Part shown: positions 8,614 through 17,786 of the stretch, piece after piece
Numbering within the stretch: position 1 is the stretch's first letter
Layout: every line of letters starts with the position of its first letter
Origin: Paenibacillus foliorum
Lineage (GTDB): Bacteria; Bacillota; Bacilli; Paenibacillales; NBRC-103111
Length of the DNA stretch: 64,000 nucleotides
Direction of reading: 5' to 3'
Assembly (NCBI RefSeq): GCF_013141765.1
Contig: NZ_WHOD01000087.1
Coordinates: 62,001 to 126,000, forward strand
Notes under the pieces: generated by a model
What the model saw: only the letters and a program-made list of their open reading frames with translations
Told to the model about the DNA's origin: nothing
Databases searched by the model: none
Translations under genes and position numbers: made by a program

Positions 8614-9387
8614 ATGTACCTGAAAAAGAAATGGTTGATTATGATTTTAGTATCCATGTATATGATTATGGCGTCATCCAGCGCTACACAAGCAGTCGCC
8701 GAAGAGGGGGTGCTGACGAACAAGAGAATAGCAGTGGTAATCGATGATCTTGGTAACGACATGCTCGGCACTCGTGAAATGATAGAGCTCCCGGTTCCGA
8801 TTACTGTTGCTGTAATGCCATTTTTACCGACCACGCGGCGTGATGCAGAATGGGCCCATCAATTGGGGCATGAAGTACTTATTCATATGCCTATGGAGCC
8901 TGTACGTGGTAAGAAAAGCTGGCTGGGCCCAGGTGCTATCACAACGGATTTATCAGACGAAGAGATTCGTCAGAGAGTGTTAGCAGCCATAGAAGAGGTG
9001 CCTTTTGCAATTGGGATGAACAACCACATGGGCTCCAAGGTGACGGCTGATGCAAGAATCATGCGAATTGTTCTGCAGGTTTGTAAGGAAAAGAATTTAA
9101 TATATCTGGATAGTAAAACTACCTCCAAGAGTGTGGTAAAACCTATAGCAGTTGAGCTTGGTGTGAGAATAGTGGAAAACAACATTTTCATGGATGATGT
9201 TTATACACGTGAACATATCTCTAAACAGGCGGTAAAGGTGAAAAAGCATGTAAAAGATAATGATACAACCATAGTGATCGGTCACGTTGGTCCACCGGGA
9301 AAAAACACAGCTGCCGTTTTGAAACAGTCTGTTCCCACTATACAGGAGCTAGCTCAATTTGTGACAATTTCGAAGCTGGCTCCTTAA
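8614..9387 (+). CDS. Secreted divergent polysaccharide deacetylase family protein (YibQ-like)
   Basis: A 257-residue protein with an N-terminal signal peptide (basic KKK, hydrophobic core, likely cleavage after ATQAVA near residue 28). The rest matches the divergent polysaccharide deacetylase family (DUF610/YibQ): IAVVIDDLGND near the start of the mature part, LIHMPMEP, GMNNHMGSKVT, and GHVGPPGKN near the end. Asp-Asp and His residues fit a NodB-like metal site, but the substrate is unknown. AGGAGG precedes the ATG. It faces a CwlD-like amidase gene, so both may act on cell-wall or spore peptidoglycan. A degraded TTCGCTTACGA...TAGGAGG stretch upstream may be a relic of the hairpin repeat family. 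Confidence 0.85.
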   Translation: MYLKKKWLIMILVSMYMIMASSSATQAVAEEGVLTNKRIAVVIDDLGNDMLGTREMIELPVPITVAVMPFLPTTRRDAEWAHQLGHEVLIHMPMEPVRGKKSWLGPGAITTDLSDEEIRQRVLAAIEEVPFAIGMNNHMGSKVTADARIMRIVLQVCKEKNLIYLDSKTTSKSVVKPIAVELGVRIVENNIFMDDVYTREHISKQAVKVKKHVKDNDTTIVIGHVGPPGKNTAAVLKQSVPTIQELAQFVTISKLAP

Positions 9388-9403
9388 CGGGTCCAGCTTT
9401 TTT
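9373..9403 (+). terminator. Terminator overlapping the stop codon of the deacetylase-like gene
   Basis: AAGCTGG (9373-9379) pairs with CCAGCTT (9393-9399), followed by a T run. The stop codon lies in the loop. It separates two convergent genes. Confidence 0.7.
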
Positions 9404-9413
9404 AATGAAATTG

Positions 9414-10112
9414 TTATTTTTCCAAATAATGAGTGACTCCAGCTACGATAGCTTCGGCTAACTTTTTCTGTTTTTGAGGCTGCATCATTTGCTCCCGGTC
9501 AGAGGAGTTGGAAATAAACCCCATCTCAACAATCACAGCTGGTACATGAACATGCTTAAGCAGGAAGTAGGGCTTTCCAAGAACCGCTTCAGTTGTCGTA
9601 CCGTACATGCTATTCAACGATTGTTGTATAGATTCGGCAAGCTGTTTACTGGACTCTGTTTTTTGAGACAGGACGAGCGGACCTCTTCTGGAGCTGTTTT
9701 TAGACCAGTTGACATGAAGACTTATGAGTACCTTGGGGTGAATTTCATTGGCCAGATGGCTTCGTTGAGCCAAATCTTTGAGGTGTCTTGAGCGGGCCCT
9801 CAGCCATCCATTTTCTTCACTGAGGGCATAGTCACTCATGCGGTTAACCAATACCGTAAGTCCTTTTTCACGAAGTAGATTATAGGTCAGCTGAGCCATC
9901 TCAAGGTTAATGTCCTTTTCATAAATATTTCCATACAAAGTGCCGCTATCAATTCCGCCATGTCCTACATCAATCAGAACATCGACGTCGGTTACGAAAG
10001 GGTTTCTAAGGAATGGATAAGGGGCAGATACTTCCTTTGCGGTTGCGACCTGGCCTATGCTTACTGTACCAATTGACAAGATTAGAGTGATTAAAAGCAT
10101 TATACGACGCAT
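9414..10112 (-). CDS. N-acetylmuramoyl-L-alanine amidase, CwlD-like
   Basis: Zinc amidase of the Amidase_3 family. CwlD enzymes remove peptide side chains from muramic acid in spore cortex so that muramic delta-lactam can form. The 232-residue protein has a signal peptide, then the metal ligands in DVGHGGIDSG, the glutamate in EKDINLEMA, SLHVNWS, and the catalytic Glu in VIVEMGFIS. Length and lack of a wall-binding domain fit CwlD. ATG at 10112 is preferred over TTG at 10118 because GGAGGA lies 8 bases before it. It stands alone and convergent to a polysaccharide deacetylase-like gene, which may be functionally linked since delta-lactam formation needs both activities. Confidence 0.8.
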   Translation of the reverse strand: MRRIMLLITLILSIGTVSIGQVATAKEVSAPYPFLRNPFVTDVDVLIDVGHGGIDSGTLYGNIYEKDINLEMAQLTYNLLREKGLTVLVNRMSDYALSEENGWLRARSRHLKDLAQRSHLANEIHPKVLISLHVNWSKNSSRRGPLVLSQKTESSKQLAESIQQSLNSMYGTTTEAVLGKPYFLLKHVHVPAVIVEMGFISNSSDREQMMQPQKQKKLAEAIVAGVTHYLEK

Positions 10113-10342
10113 GACCAAATTCCTCCGATCGAAGATTTTTCTATTCTATATCGTTCTCCAGTGGCATGATATCATTCATGTTTGAAAACTTTCTCAATAT
10201 GGGATTAATGCTACCTTAAGAGGGGAATACTACCAGGAAGATACAACTTGTAAACTGTGTTTGCGTTTGCTGGCTTTTATAAAAAGTTTAGTATATCGCA
10301 GGTATAGTAATTTTTTGCGAAAATTTTCAGGAGGTTTTCCCT

Positions 10343-12046
10343 ATGAATATCAGTGTGATTTTGATGATTATCCAATTGTTTTTTGCTATTGTTATCGGGT
10401 TGTATTTTTGGAATTTGCTGCGGAATCAGCAATCTAATCGAACGGCAGTTGACAAAGAATCGAAGAAGGAGCTTGAAAAGCTTAGAAAGCTGCGCTCCAT
10501 TTCTTTAAATAAGCCTTTGGCTGAGAAGACGAGACCCAGCTCGATGATGGATATCGTCGGTCAAAGGGAAGGTCTGCGTGCCTTGAAGGCTTCCCTATGC
10601 GGCTCTAACCCACAGCATGTGATTATTTATGGTCCTCCGGGTGTTGGCAAGACAGCGGCAGCGCGTGTAGTGCTAGAGGAAGCTAAGAAGAATGCTGATT
10701 CACCTTTCCGTCAGGATGCTAAATTTACTGAAGTCGATGCTACAACGGCACGCTTTGATGAACGTGGCATTGCCGATCCGCTAATCGGATCTGTTCATGA
10801 CCCCATTTATCAAGGTGCAGGAGCAATGGGAGTAGCAGGTATACCTCAGCCGAAAGCCGGTGCTGTAACCAAAGCGCATGGGGGAATTTTATTTATTGAT
10901 GAGATTGGTGAATTGCATCCTCATCAAATGAATAAATTATTAAAGGTGCTGGAGGATAGGAAGGTATATTTAGAAAGTGCGTATTACAATTCAGAGGATA
11001 CGAACATTCCTGGATATATTCATGATATTTTCCAAAATGGGCTGCCTGCAGATTTTCGTCTGGTAGGTGCAACTACACGTAACCCAAGTGAACTGCCGCC
11101 AGCCATCCGATCACGTTGTATGGAAATTTTCTTCCGCCCATTGCTGCCTGATGAAATCGGGAAAATTGCTATTAATGCTTTGATAAAAATTGGGTTTCCT
11201 GATAATACAGCGGCAGTAGAAGTTGTAAAAAGGCATGCCACTAATGGACGTGAGGCTGTAAACATCATTCAGCTTGCAGCGGGTATGGCATTAACGGATG
11301 GTCGTAAAGAAATGACGGTTTCGGATGTGGAGTGGGTGGTCAACAGCTCGCAAATTCCTCCAAGACCAGAACGGAAAATCGGATCGAAGCCTGAGGTTGG
11401 TTTTGTTAACGGATTAGCAGTGTATGGACCAAATTTGGGGACGATGCTTGAGATCGAAGTCACTGCGATACCTGTTTTGCAGGCTGGCACCGGCAAGTTT
11501 ACTATTACCGGAGTTGTCGATGAGGAAGAGATGGGTGGAGGCTCCAGAACGATTCGTCGCAAGAGCATGGCTAGAGGGTCCGTTGAAAATGTGCTTACAG
11601 TGCTGCGCCGTCTAGGAATTAACCCTTACAATTACGATCTGCATATTAATTTTCCAGGGGGAACGCCAATCGATGGTCCTTCCGCAGGAGTATCGATGGC
11701 AACAGCCATCGCTTCAGCTATTAAACAAATACCGGTCGATAATCATATAGCAATGACAGGAGAAGTTGGGATTCATGGAAAAGTGAAGCCAGTTGGAGGT
11801 GTGGTGGCAAAAGTAGAGGCTGCTTTCCAAGCAGGTGCGACCAAAGTAATCATACCAAAGGAAAATTGGCAGGAAATATTCAGCGGATTAAACGGGCTTG
11901 AAGTCATACCGGTTGAATCCGTAGAAGAGGTTCTTTCTATAGCATTGGGAGTTGAGTTAACTGTGCTTCCAACTATCTCAACGGCTCAGCCGGATTTGCT
12001 TCCAACCGCTTCAGTCACGGTTCTACATGCCGATGGGTTGGAGTAG
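10343..12046 (+). CDS. lonB: ATP-dependent protease LonB
   Basis: Membrane-linked Lon-type protease; in B. subtilis it is expressed in the forespore. The 567 residues contain an N-terminal membrane segment (about 5-24), an AAA+ domain with Walker A GPPGVGKT (97-104) and Walker B GGILFIDEIGEL, and a C-terminal Lon protease domain with Ser447 in DGPSAGVSM and Lys490 in GGVVAKVEAA. It lacks the large Lon N-domain, as expected for LonB. AGGAGG precedes the ATG. lonA follows after about 200 bases that contain two hairpin repeats. Confidence 0.95.
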   Translation: MNISVILMIIQLFFAIVIGLYFWNLLRNQQSNRTAVDKESKKELEKLRKLRSISLNKPLAEKTRPSSMMDIVGQREGLRALKASLCGSNPQHVIIYGPPGVGKTAAARVVLEEAKKNADSPFRQDAKFTEVDATTARFDERGIADPLIGSVHDPIYQGAGAMGVAGIPQPKAGAVTKAHGGILFIDEIGELHPHQMNKLLKVLEDRKVYLESAYYNSEDTNIPGYIHDIFQNGLPADFRLVGATTRNPSELPPAIRSRCMEIFFRPLLPDEIGKIAINALIKIGFPDNTAAVEVVKRHATNGREAVNIIQLAAGMALTDGRKEMTVSDVEWVVNSSQIPPRPERKIGSKPEVGFVNGLAVYGPNLGTMLEIEVTAIPVLQAGTGKFTITGVVDEEEMGGGSRTIRRKSMARGSVENVLTVLRRLGINPYNYDLHINFPGGTPIDGPSAGVSMATAIASAIKQIPVDNHIAMTGEVGIHGKVKPVGGVVAKVEAAFQAGATKVIIPKENWQEIFSGLNGLEVIPVESVEEVLSIALGVELTVLPTISTAQPDLLPTASVTVLHADGLE

Positions 12047-12154
12047 CTAGAAGTTGGAATTTCTATGGGGTTAGGGCCGATTGGTGTTTTGAAATTAATT
12101 TTGATAAAATGTAAATTATAGCAAGCAGGTTATTCTTCATATACCTCAGCTTGT

Positions 12155-12237
12155 GCTGGCGAAGTAAACTTTGCGAAAGCGAAGTTCGGCAATTGCTTAC
12201 GAAGTAAACTTTTGCTTTAGCAAAGTTCTAGGGGGGG
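12155..12237 (+). repeat. Hairpin repeat, 2 tandem copies, ending in a Shine-Dalgarno sequence (lonA)
   Basis: Copy 1 has arms AACTTTGC (12167-12174) and GCGAAGTT (12179-12186) closed by a GAAA tetraloop. Copy 2 begins ATTGCTTACGAAG, has arms AACTTTTGC and GCAAAGTT (12207-12227, one bulged T), then CTAGGGGGGG. The G-run ends 9 bases before the lonA ATG. Confidence 0.85.
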
Positions 12238-12246
12238 TGCTCCAAG

Positions 12247-14580
12247 ATGGGATCGAACAAAATGAAGGTGCGGCGTGTGCCTTTACTTCCATTGCGCGGG
12301 TTGCTCGTTTATCCGAGTATGGTGCTGCATCTGGATGTTGGCAGAGAGAAGTCGGTGAAAGCACTGGAGAAATCCATGGTAGACGACAGTATGATACTTC
12401 TATGCTCTCAGTCTGAAGTAAATATTGAAGAACCTTCAACAGAAGATATATATCGAATAGGAACCATTGCAAAAGTTAGGCAAATGCTTAAGCTGCCGAA
12501 CGGTACAATTCGTGTTTTGGTTGAGGGTGTCGTCCGTGCTGAGATTACCGAGTTTTTAAATAATGATGAATATTACGAAGTGCAAATTAAGGAATTACCT
12601 GAACAGGAAACCTCTGATCCTGAGATCGATGCCTTAATGAGGACTGTGCTGAATCAATTTGAGCACTATATTAATCTGTCGAAGAAGGTAACGCCAGAAA
12701 CATTAGCCGCGGTTTCGGATATTGATGAACCAGGTCGATTAGCAGATGTAATCTGTAGCCATTTATCTTTAAAGATTAAGGATAAACAGGAAATATTGGA
12801 AACTATAGATGTAAAACTGCGGTTGGAAAAGTTGCTCGGCATCTTGAATAATGAACGTGAAGTTTTGGAGCTAGAACGTAAAATCAGTCAGCGTGTCAAA
12901 AAGCAAATGGAGAAAACACAGAAAGAATACTATCTCCGCGAGCAGATGAAGGCTATTCAAAAAGAGCTGGGTGATAAAGAGGGCCGTGCTGGTGAGGTTG
13001 AGGAGCTTCGTTCCCAGCTTGCTAGTACGGATGTGCCAGAAAAAGTTAAAGAAAAGATTGAGAAAGAAATCGATCGGCTTGAAAAGATGCCGGCAACCTC
13101 TGCTGAGGGAAGCGTAATTCGCAATTATATCGATTGGTTATTAGGAATTCCTTGGAATAACTTTACCGAGGATGATTTGGATATTAATAGAGCTGAAGAA
13201 ATTTTGAACGAGGATCACTACGGATTAGAAAAGCCGAAGGAACGAGTTCTGGAGTACTTGGCCGTACAGCAGCTGGTCAAGAAGCTAAAAGGCCCTATTC
13301 TTTGTCTAGTAGGCCCTCCAGGTGTGGGTAAAACCTCGATCGCACGTTCAATTGCTAGATCGCTTGGTCGCCAATTTGTCCGAATTTCATTGGGCGGCAT
13401 CCGGGATGAAGCGGAAATTCGCGGGCATCGCCGCACCTATGTGGGAGCCATGCCGGGTCGTATCATCCAAGGGATGAAGAATGCAGGCACATCCAATCCG
13501 GTTTTTTTATTGGATGAAATCGACAAGATGGCGATGGATTTCCGCGGAGACCCTTCTGCCGCTCTGCTGGAAGTGTTGGATCCCGAACAAAATGGTACCT
13601 TCAGCGATCATTATATCGAAGTGCCATTTGATTTATCCAATGTAATGTTTGTTACCACAGCCAATGCAGTTCATAATATTCCGCGGCCATTGCTTGATCG
13701 TATGGAAGTGTTATATATTCCTGGTTATACAGAGATCGAGAAGCTGCATATCGCTAACAACTATTTGCTGCCCAAACAGCAAAAGGATCATGGACTGCAG
13801 GATGGGCAATTGAACATTGAAGAACCGGCACTTATGCGGATTGTTAGAGAGTATACACGGGAATCGGGTGTACGTAACTTAGAGCAGCAGGTTTCTGCTA
13901 TATGCCGAAAGGCTGCCAAGCAATTAGTTTCGGGTCAAACGAGCTCTGTTCAGGTTCACGTGGATAATGTTAAGGATTTCTTGGGACCTTCCAAGTATCG
14001 CTATGGAATGGCGGAGGAGTATGATCAGATTGGAGCGGTTACCGGACTTGCATGGACTGAAGTCGGAGGAGATACGCTAGTGATCGAGGTTACGGTAATG
14101 CCTGGCAACGGTAAGCTGACGCTTACAGGTAAGCTTGGGGATGTAATGAAGGAGTCTGCACAGGCAGCATTTAGTTACACTCGTTCCCGTGTCGAACAGC
14201 TTCGAATTCCTCCTGATTTCCATGAGAAGGTGGACATTCACATCCATATACCGGAAGGCGCCATTCCTAAGGATGGACCTTCAGCCGGCATTACAATGGG
14301 GACTGCGCTAATTTCGGCATTGACGAATATTCCGGTTTCCCGCGAGGTTGCGATGACAGGTGAGATTACCTTACGTGGACGTGTACTACCGATTGGCGGA
14401 TTGAAGGAGAAGAGCTTGGCCGCGCATCGTGCAGGTATTCGCAGAGTCATTATTCCCAATGATAATGTTAAAGATATTGAGGAAATTCCGGAGAGTGTTC
14501 GTCGCGAGCTTACTTTTATCCCCGTTTCCCATATGGATGAAGTACTTGAACATGCACTAGTTAAGCCGGTTCAAGTTTAA
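12247..14580 (+). CDS. lonA: ATP-dependent protease LonA (endopeptidase La)
   Basis: Hexameric cytosolic protease that degrades damaged and regulatory proteins. The 777 residues show the Lon N-domain (starting RRVPLLPLRGLLVYP), a coiled-coil segment (about 200-270), AAA+ domain with Walker A GPPGVGKTS and Walker B VFLLDEIDKM, sensor residues, and the protease domain with Ser679 in DGPSAGITMG and Lys722 in GGLKEKSLAA. The start is ATG 12247, preceded by a G-run that forms the end of the upstream hairpin repeat. ysxC follows about 40 bases later, as in B. subtilis. Confidence 0.97.
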   Translation: MGSNKMKVRRVPLLPLRGLLVYPSMVLHLDVGREKSVKALEKSMVDDSMILLCSQSEVNIEEPSTEDIYRIGTIAKVRQMLKLPNGTIRVLVEGVVRAEITEFLNNDEYYEVQIKELPEQETSDPEIDALMRTVLNQFEHYINLSKKVTPETLAAVSDIDEPGRLADVICSHLSLKIKDKQEILETIDVKLRLEKLLGILNNEREVLELERKISQRVKKQMEKTQKEYYLREQMKAIQKELGDKEGRAGEVEELRSQLASTDVPEKVKEKIEKEIDRLEKMPATSAEGSVIRNYIDWLLGIPWNNFTEDDLDINRAEEILNEDHYGLEKPKERVLEYLAVQQLVKKLKGPILCLVGPPGVGKTSIARSIARSLGRQFVRISLGGIRDEAEIRGHRRTYVGAMPGRIIQGMKNAGTSNPVFLLDEIDKMAMDFRGDPSAALLEVLDPEQNGTFSDHYIEVPFDLSNVMFVTTANAVHNIPRPLLDRMEVLYIPGYTEIEKLHIANNYLLPKQQKDHGLQDGQLNIEEPALMRIVREYTRESGVRNLEQQVSAICRKAAKQLVSGQTSSVQVHVDNVKDFLGPSKYRYGMAEEYDQIGAVTGLAWTEVGGDTLVIEVTVMPGNGKLTLTGKLGDVMKESAQAAFSYTRSRVEQLRIPPDFHEKVDIHIHIPEGAIPKDGPSAGITMGTALISALTNIPVSREVAMTGEITLRGRVLPIGGLKEKSLAAHRAGIRRVIIPNDNVKDIEEIPESVRRELTFIPVSHMDEVLEHALVKPVQV

Positions 14581-14620
14581 TTAGAATATAGTTTCAACCA
14601 AAGAAAGAGTGAAGGTCACA

Positions 14621-15277
14621 ATGAAGGTTAATCAAGCTGAATTTATTATCAGCGCGGTTGGTCCGAGTCAGTATCCTCCCGATGCCTTGCCGGAAATTGC
14701 TCTGGCAGGGCGTTCGAATGTCGGAAAGTCATCACTGATCAATCGGATGATCCAGCGCAAGAATCTTGCTAGAACCAGCTCTAAGCCGGGTAAAACCCAA
14801 CAGCTCAACTATTATAAAATCAATTCGGACTTATTTTTCGTTGACTTACCAGGTTATGGTTATGCTCAGGTTTCCAAATCCAAACGTGAAATCTGGGGGA
14901 AGTTTATTGAACAGTATTTAATGCACCATGAATATTTAAAGCTAGTGTTGTTAATAATCGATTTGCGGCATCCTCCTTCTAAGGATGACCAGATCATGTA
15001 TGATTGGCTGAAACATAACGGTGTGCCTATGTGTGTGGTTACAACGAAGGCTGATAAAATCACAAAAGGTCAATGGCAAAAGCATGTGAAAATTGTTAGA
15101 GAGACGCTTCGCATGGAAAAGCATGAGAGGCTGGTATTGTTTTCGTCTGAGCTCGGAGTGGGTAAGGACGAGCTATGGGAAATAATTGAGCAGGAAATCA
15201 GTAAGGAAATCGAGGAAGAACTTGAAGAAGGACTTGAAGAACCAGAAGAACCTGTTCTTAACGACATCATTGAATAA
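14621..15277 (+). CDS. ysxC: Ribosome biogenesis GTP-binding protein YsxC/EngB
   Basis: GTPase needed for assembly of the 50S subunit. The 218-residue protein has G1 GRSNVGKSS, G2/G3 region with DLPGYGYA, and G4 TKADK. The C-terminus is unusually long and acidic, rich in Glu (about the last 25 residues), beyond the normal family end. ATG 14621 is chosen because the protein then starts as the family does and GAAGG lies 6 bases upstream; an in-frame GTG at 14609 is less likely. It ends the lonA operon at a good terminator. Confidence 0.95.
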   Translation: MKVNQAEFIISAVGPSQYPPDALPEIALAGRSNVGKSSLINRMIQRKNLARTSSKPGKTQQLNYYKINSDLFFVDLPGYGYAQVSKSKREIWGKFIEQYLMHHEYLKLVLLIIDLRHPPSKDDQIMYDWLKHNGVPMCVVTTKADKITKGQWQKHVKIVRETLRMEKHERLVLFSSELGVGKDELWEIIEQEISKEIEEELEEGLEEPEEPVLNDIIE

Positions 15278-15286
15278 GCCTAACCT

Positions 15287-15318
15287 AGCTGTACAGCCAC
15301 GGAGCTGTGCAGCTTTTT
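15287..15318 (+). terminator. Rho-independent terminator after ysxC
   Basis: AGCTGTACAGC (15287-15297) pairs with GCTGTGCAGCT (15304-15314), one G-U pair, then five T. The rest of the gap up to 15604 is AT-rich with a TATAAT at 15534-15539 and no recognisable -35; nothing else was seen. Confidence 0.85.
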
Positions 15319-15604
15319 CATATTAAAATAGAATAAACATACGCATTTTGGTTCATGATGTTAGAATAAAAAGATTATCTATTCTTGTGATTACAGTAGG
15401 GATTCGCAGAACTTGGTAAGGGAAAGTGAGGGATTTAAATAAAATCTTGAAATCCTTCAAGGAAAAAGCGTTTTTTTCTGGAATTCAACGGAATTCAATG
15501 AAATACTGGCAGGAATATTAAATATTTATGTAGTATAATGTATATAGCACAGTAGAATAAGAGTTAGGCTTCAAGGTTCGAAAATAAAGAATCGAGGGAT
15601 TTTT

Positions 15605-16192
15605 ATGGCAATGAGGTTAGCGACTGAATATGTCAAAACCTGCCTACAATTAACGGAAGCCGAAATGGCTCTGTTTATTCAAATGTTTGTTGACCATCAA
15701 GCTTCTCTGCAAGTCAGAGTACTTGAAAACGGAAACCAAGAGGTGGTACTGCTGGACGATGCAGGTCAAGAAATTGTCCTCTCGTTCGAACGAAAGTTAG
15801 GCGCTTATATTTGCCAAGGCTCATGCAGGATTACAAACAAAAATTTAGTTAATTTGATGAGAAAAGCCGTTGCTTCTTTTAAGGGAAGCGCAACTGTGCA
15901 TCGACTTTATGAAACATACACCATGATTTATGAATACGAACAAGGAACGGTAGTCAAAATTGTGGAATATAAGGAAGGCACCGGTAAAGTCATTTACGAA
16001 TACAAGGACACTATCGGACAACTGAACAGACTATTCCTTAGAAATGAAGTGGAGCAACAGATTGGACGTATAAGACTCCAAATTAATCATTTGCTTGATT
16101 TAAGAAATGACATTCAAGAACTTGCCGTACGCGAACAAATTGATGTCCGACTGCAAAAGCTGGCGCATGAATTGTTCGTACTCGAAGCTTAA
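15605..16192 (+). CDS. Conserved hypothetical protein
   Basis: 195 residues, no signal peptide or membrane segment; family not recognised. The N-terminal half is mixed alpha/beta (LFIQMFVDHQASLQVRVLENGNQEVVLL), the middle has two similar YEYxxGT/YEYKDT beta stretches (TMIYEYEQGTVVK and GKVIYEYKDTIG), and the C-terminal 60 residues are strongly helical and charged. The ATG has a moderate GAGGG site 6 bases upstream. It is a single gene bounded by terminators, between ysxC and speD. Its real-gene status is supported by length, normal codon use and a following terminator. Confidence 0.7.
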   Translation: MAMRLATEYVKTCLQLTEAEMALFIQMFVDHQASLQVRVLENGNQEVVLLDDAGQEIVLSFERKLGAYICQGSCRITNKNLVNLMRKAVASFKGSATVHRLYETYTMIYEYEQGTVVKIVEYKEGTGKVIYEYKDTIGQLNRLFLRNEVEQQIGRIRLQINHLLDLRNDIQELAVREQIDVRLQKLAHELFVLEA

Positions 16193-16214
16193 TTATATAA
16201 CTCATTGTAAATAC

Positions 16215-16255
16215 AAACTCCTCTGGTTGTGTTCAAGCAACGGTGAGGAGTTTTT
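16215..16255 (+). terminator. Rho-independent terminator after the 195-residue hypothetical gene
   Basis: AAACTCCTC (16215-16223) pairs with GAGGAGTTT (16245-16253), with an inner GGTTG/CAAC stem and a short T run. Confidence 0.8.
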
Positions 16256-16368
16256 CCTTATGCCATAAATTCGATTAAATTCTATTCACTTGTAGGGTGT
16301 TATTAACATATGTTAGACAGTGGTTTAGGAAAGTTCTGCTAGTAAAAAGAGTGGCTATAAAAAAAGTG

Positions 16369-16397
16369 TTGCATTTTTGGTCAATAGATGTTATTTT
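16369..16397 (+). promoter_or_regulatory. Predicted sigma-A promoter of speD
   Basis: TTGCAT (16369-16374), 17-base spacer, TATTTT (16392-16397). The start site would fall near 16404 and give a 5' leader of about 140 bases. Confidence 0.45.
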
Positions 16398-16420
16398 TAT
16401 TCTCGTTGAAAACAAAATAG

Positions 16421-16500
16421 GAACCAGGATTCACTCAGGACATTGAATGTTGCGAGAGATAACTCCCTCGGGAAGTGAATGACGTAGGTCCTAGCGGATG
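16421..16500 (+). promoter_or_regulatory. Possible structured 5' leader of speD
   Basis: ATTCACT (16429-16435) can pair with AGTGAAT (16474-16480), enclosing a small ACATT/AATGT hairpin and a CGAG (16453-16456)/CTCG (16467-16470) stem. It lies between a predicted promoter and the speD ribosome site. No match to a riboswitch class that I know; a regulatory role is a guess. Confidence 0.3.
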
Positions 16501-16543
16501 AAATTTTTCAAACATTTTATTCCTAGGAAGGGGGAACCGAGAG

Positions 16544-16945
16544 ATGGAATATTCAACTTTCGGAAGACACGTTGCTGTAGATACTTGGGGGGTCGACTTT
16601 GATCTTCTCAACAATGCAGAATGGTTACAAGCGCAAATGGTGGAGGCTGCTGAGGCATGTGGGGCGACCGTAATGTCGGTTCAATCCAAACAATTTGAAC
16701 CACAAGGTGCAACAGTGTTAGTACTATTATCGGAAAGTCATCTATCCATTCATACTTATCCTGAGAAAGGTTTTGCTGCATTGGATTGTTATACATGCGG
16801 TGAAACAGTTGATCCTCAGTTGGCTATCGATTACATGGTCTCCGTGTTGAAACCGGAAACGACGCATGCGAAGAAGCTGATACGTGGTATGGGCGAGCTC
16901 GTTGTGGAAACACCGGCTATGAAACAAGCACAGTTGACTAAATAA
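16544..16945 (+). CDS. speD: S-adenosylmethionine decarboxylase proenzyme
   Basis: Makes decarboxylated SAM, the aminopropyl donor for spermidine. The 133-residue proenzyme cuts itself at the Glu64-Ser65 bond in LSESHLSIHTYPE, and the new Ser becomes the pyruvoyl cofactor. His70 and Cys85 (CYTCGE) are the expected processing and catalytic residues. Short form, as in Bacillus. A strong AGGAAGGGGG site precedes the ATG after a long leader. No speE is next to it, so spermidine synthase must be encoded elsewhere. Confidence 0.95.
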   Translation: MEYSTFGRHVAVDTWGVDFDLLNNAEWLQAQMVEAAEACGATVMSVQSKQFEPQGATVLVLLSESHLSIHTYPEKGFAALDCYTCGETVDPQLAIDYMVSVLKPETTHAKKLIRGMGELVVETPAMKQAQLTK

Positions 16946-16975
16946 ATATAATAGTAACTCGAACTCGAGTAATGG

Positions 16976-17012
16976 TAACCACGGAGCTTATCCGTGGTTA
17001 TTTGTTATTTTA
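16976..17012 (+). terminator. Terminator after speD
   Basis: TAACCACGGA (16976-16985) pairs perfectly with TCCGTGGTTA (16991-17000); loop of 5. The T-tract is interrupted (TTTGTTATTTT). Confidence 0.75.
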
Positions 17013-17092
17013 AAGAGGATTTTTTATCAGATCCTCCCATACACTAAACAAGTAGGCTTGGATTACTTAATGTGCTCAATGGGGGGATTGCG

Positions 17093-17623
17093 GTGAGACG
17101 TAGAAGAAAGCTGCTCTTATATGCGTTTTTATTTTTTTTGGTCTGTTGGCCTTTGTACTCCATTAATAGCATAATAACTAGCAGTCATTCGGAAAGGCAG
17201 GATGCAGGTAAACTGTTATATCAAGTATCCTTGTTTCAAATGGAGCTGCTGGGAAGTTTTTTGCATGATGCCAATCAGACGCAAGGCACCGAAGGCTTGG
17301 ATATGCTTCGACAGGCTATATATACGGCAAATTTTACTCACGAGCATCTTGTTCTTGCCTATGGCCAAGATGAGCTAATCCCGCTAGGAGGGCTTACACA
17401 GTTAATGCAATATGTGGTGCGACTCCAGATTGGCGGTCAGCGACCTTTGAAAGCAGATGAATCACAGACACTGGATCAAGTTCGCAAGCAGTATGCCGAT
17501 TTGTATGATGCTTATGGAAAATTGATGTCTGCAGATCATAAGATAGTTTCATCGCAAAATGAGAGATTAATTAAAACTGATAAAGCGATGACTGAACTGA
17601 TTAAGAAAAAGCTGCTGCAGTAA
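17093..17623 (+). CDS. Membrane-anchored hypothetical protein
   Basis: 176 residues: a basic N-terminus (RRRRK), one membrane segment (about 5-24, LLLYAFLFFLVCWPLYSI), then an extracytoplasmic helical domain without cysteines or recognisable motif. The family is not known to me. GTG at 17093 is preferred over GTG 17072 because GGGGGG lies 6 bases upstream and the protein then starts directly with the anchor. It lies just before hemA but is separated from it by about 160 bases. Confidence 0.65.
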   Translation: MRRRRKLLLYAFLFFLVCWPLYSINSIITSSHSERQDAGKLLYQVSLFQMELLGSFLHDANQTQGTEGLDMLRQAIYTANFTHEHLVLAYGQDELIPLGGLTQLMQYVVRLQIGGQRPLKADESQTLDQVRKQYADLYDAYGKLMSADHKIVSSQNERLIKTDKAMTELIKKKLLQ

Positions 17624-17786
17624 ATAGCTTACTAATCCAGATTCGGTATAAAGCAGTTGAAAAAAGCTGAAAATAGAGTAGTCAATAAAAATCTGCTTTC
17701 ACATATTATTCAAAAAATTTGTCGGAGCAGTTCGTCATTATATGCTATACTGTTTTCAGACTCAAGAGGAGGGGCAGGTGACACCT

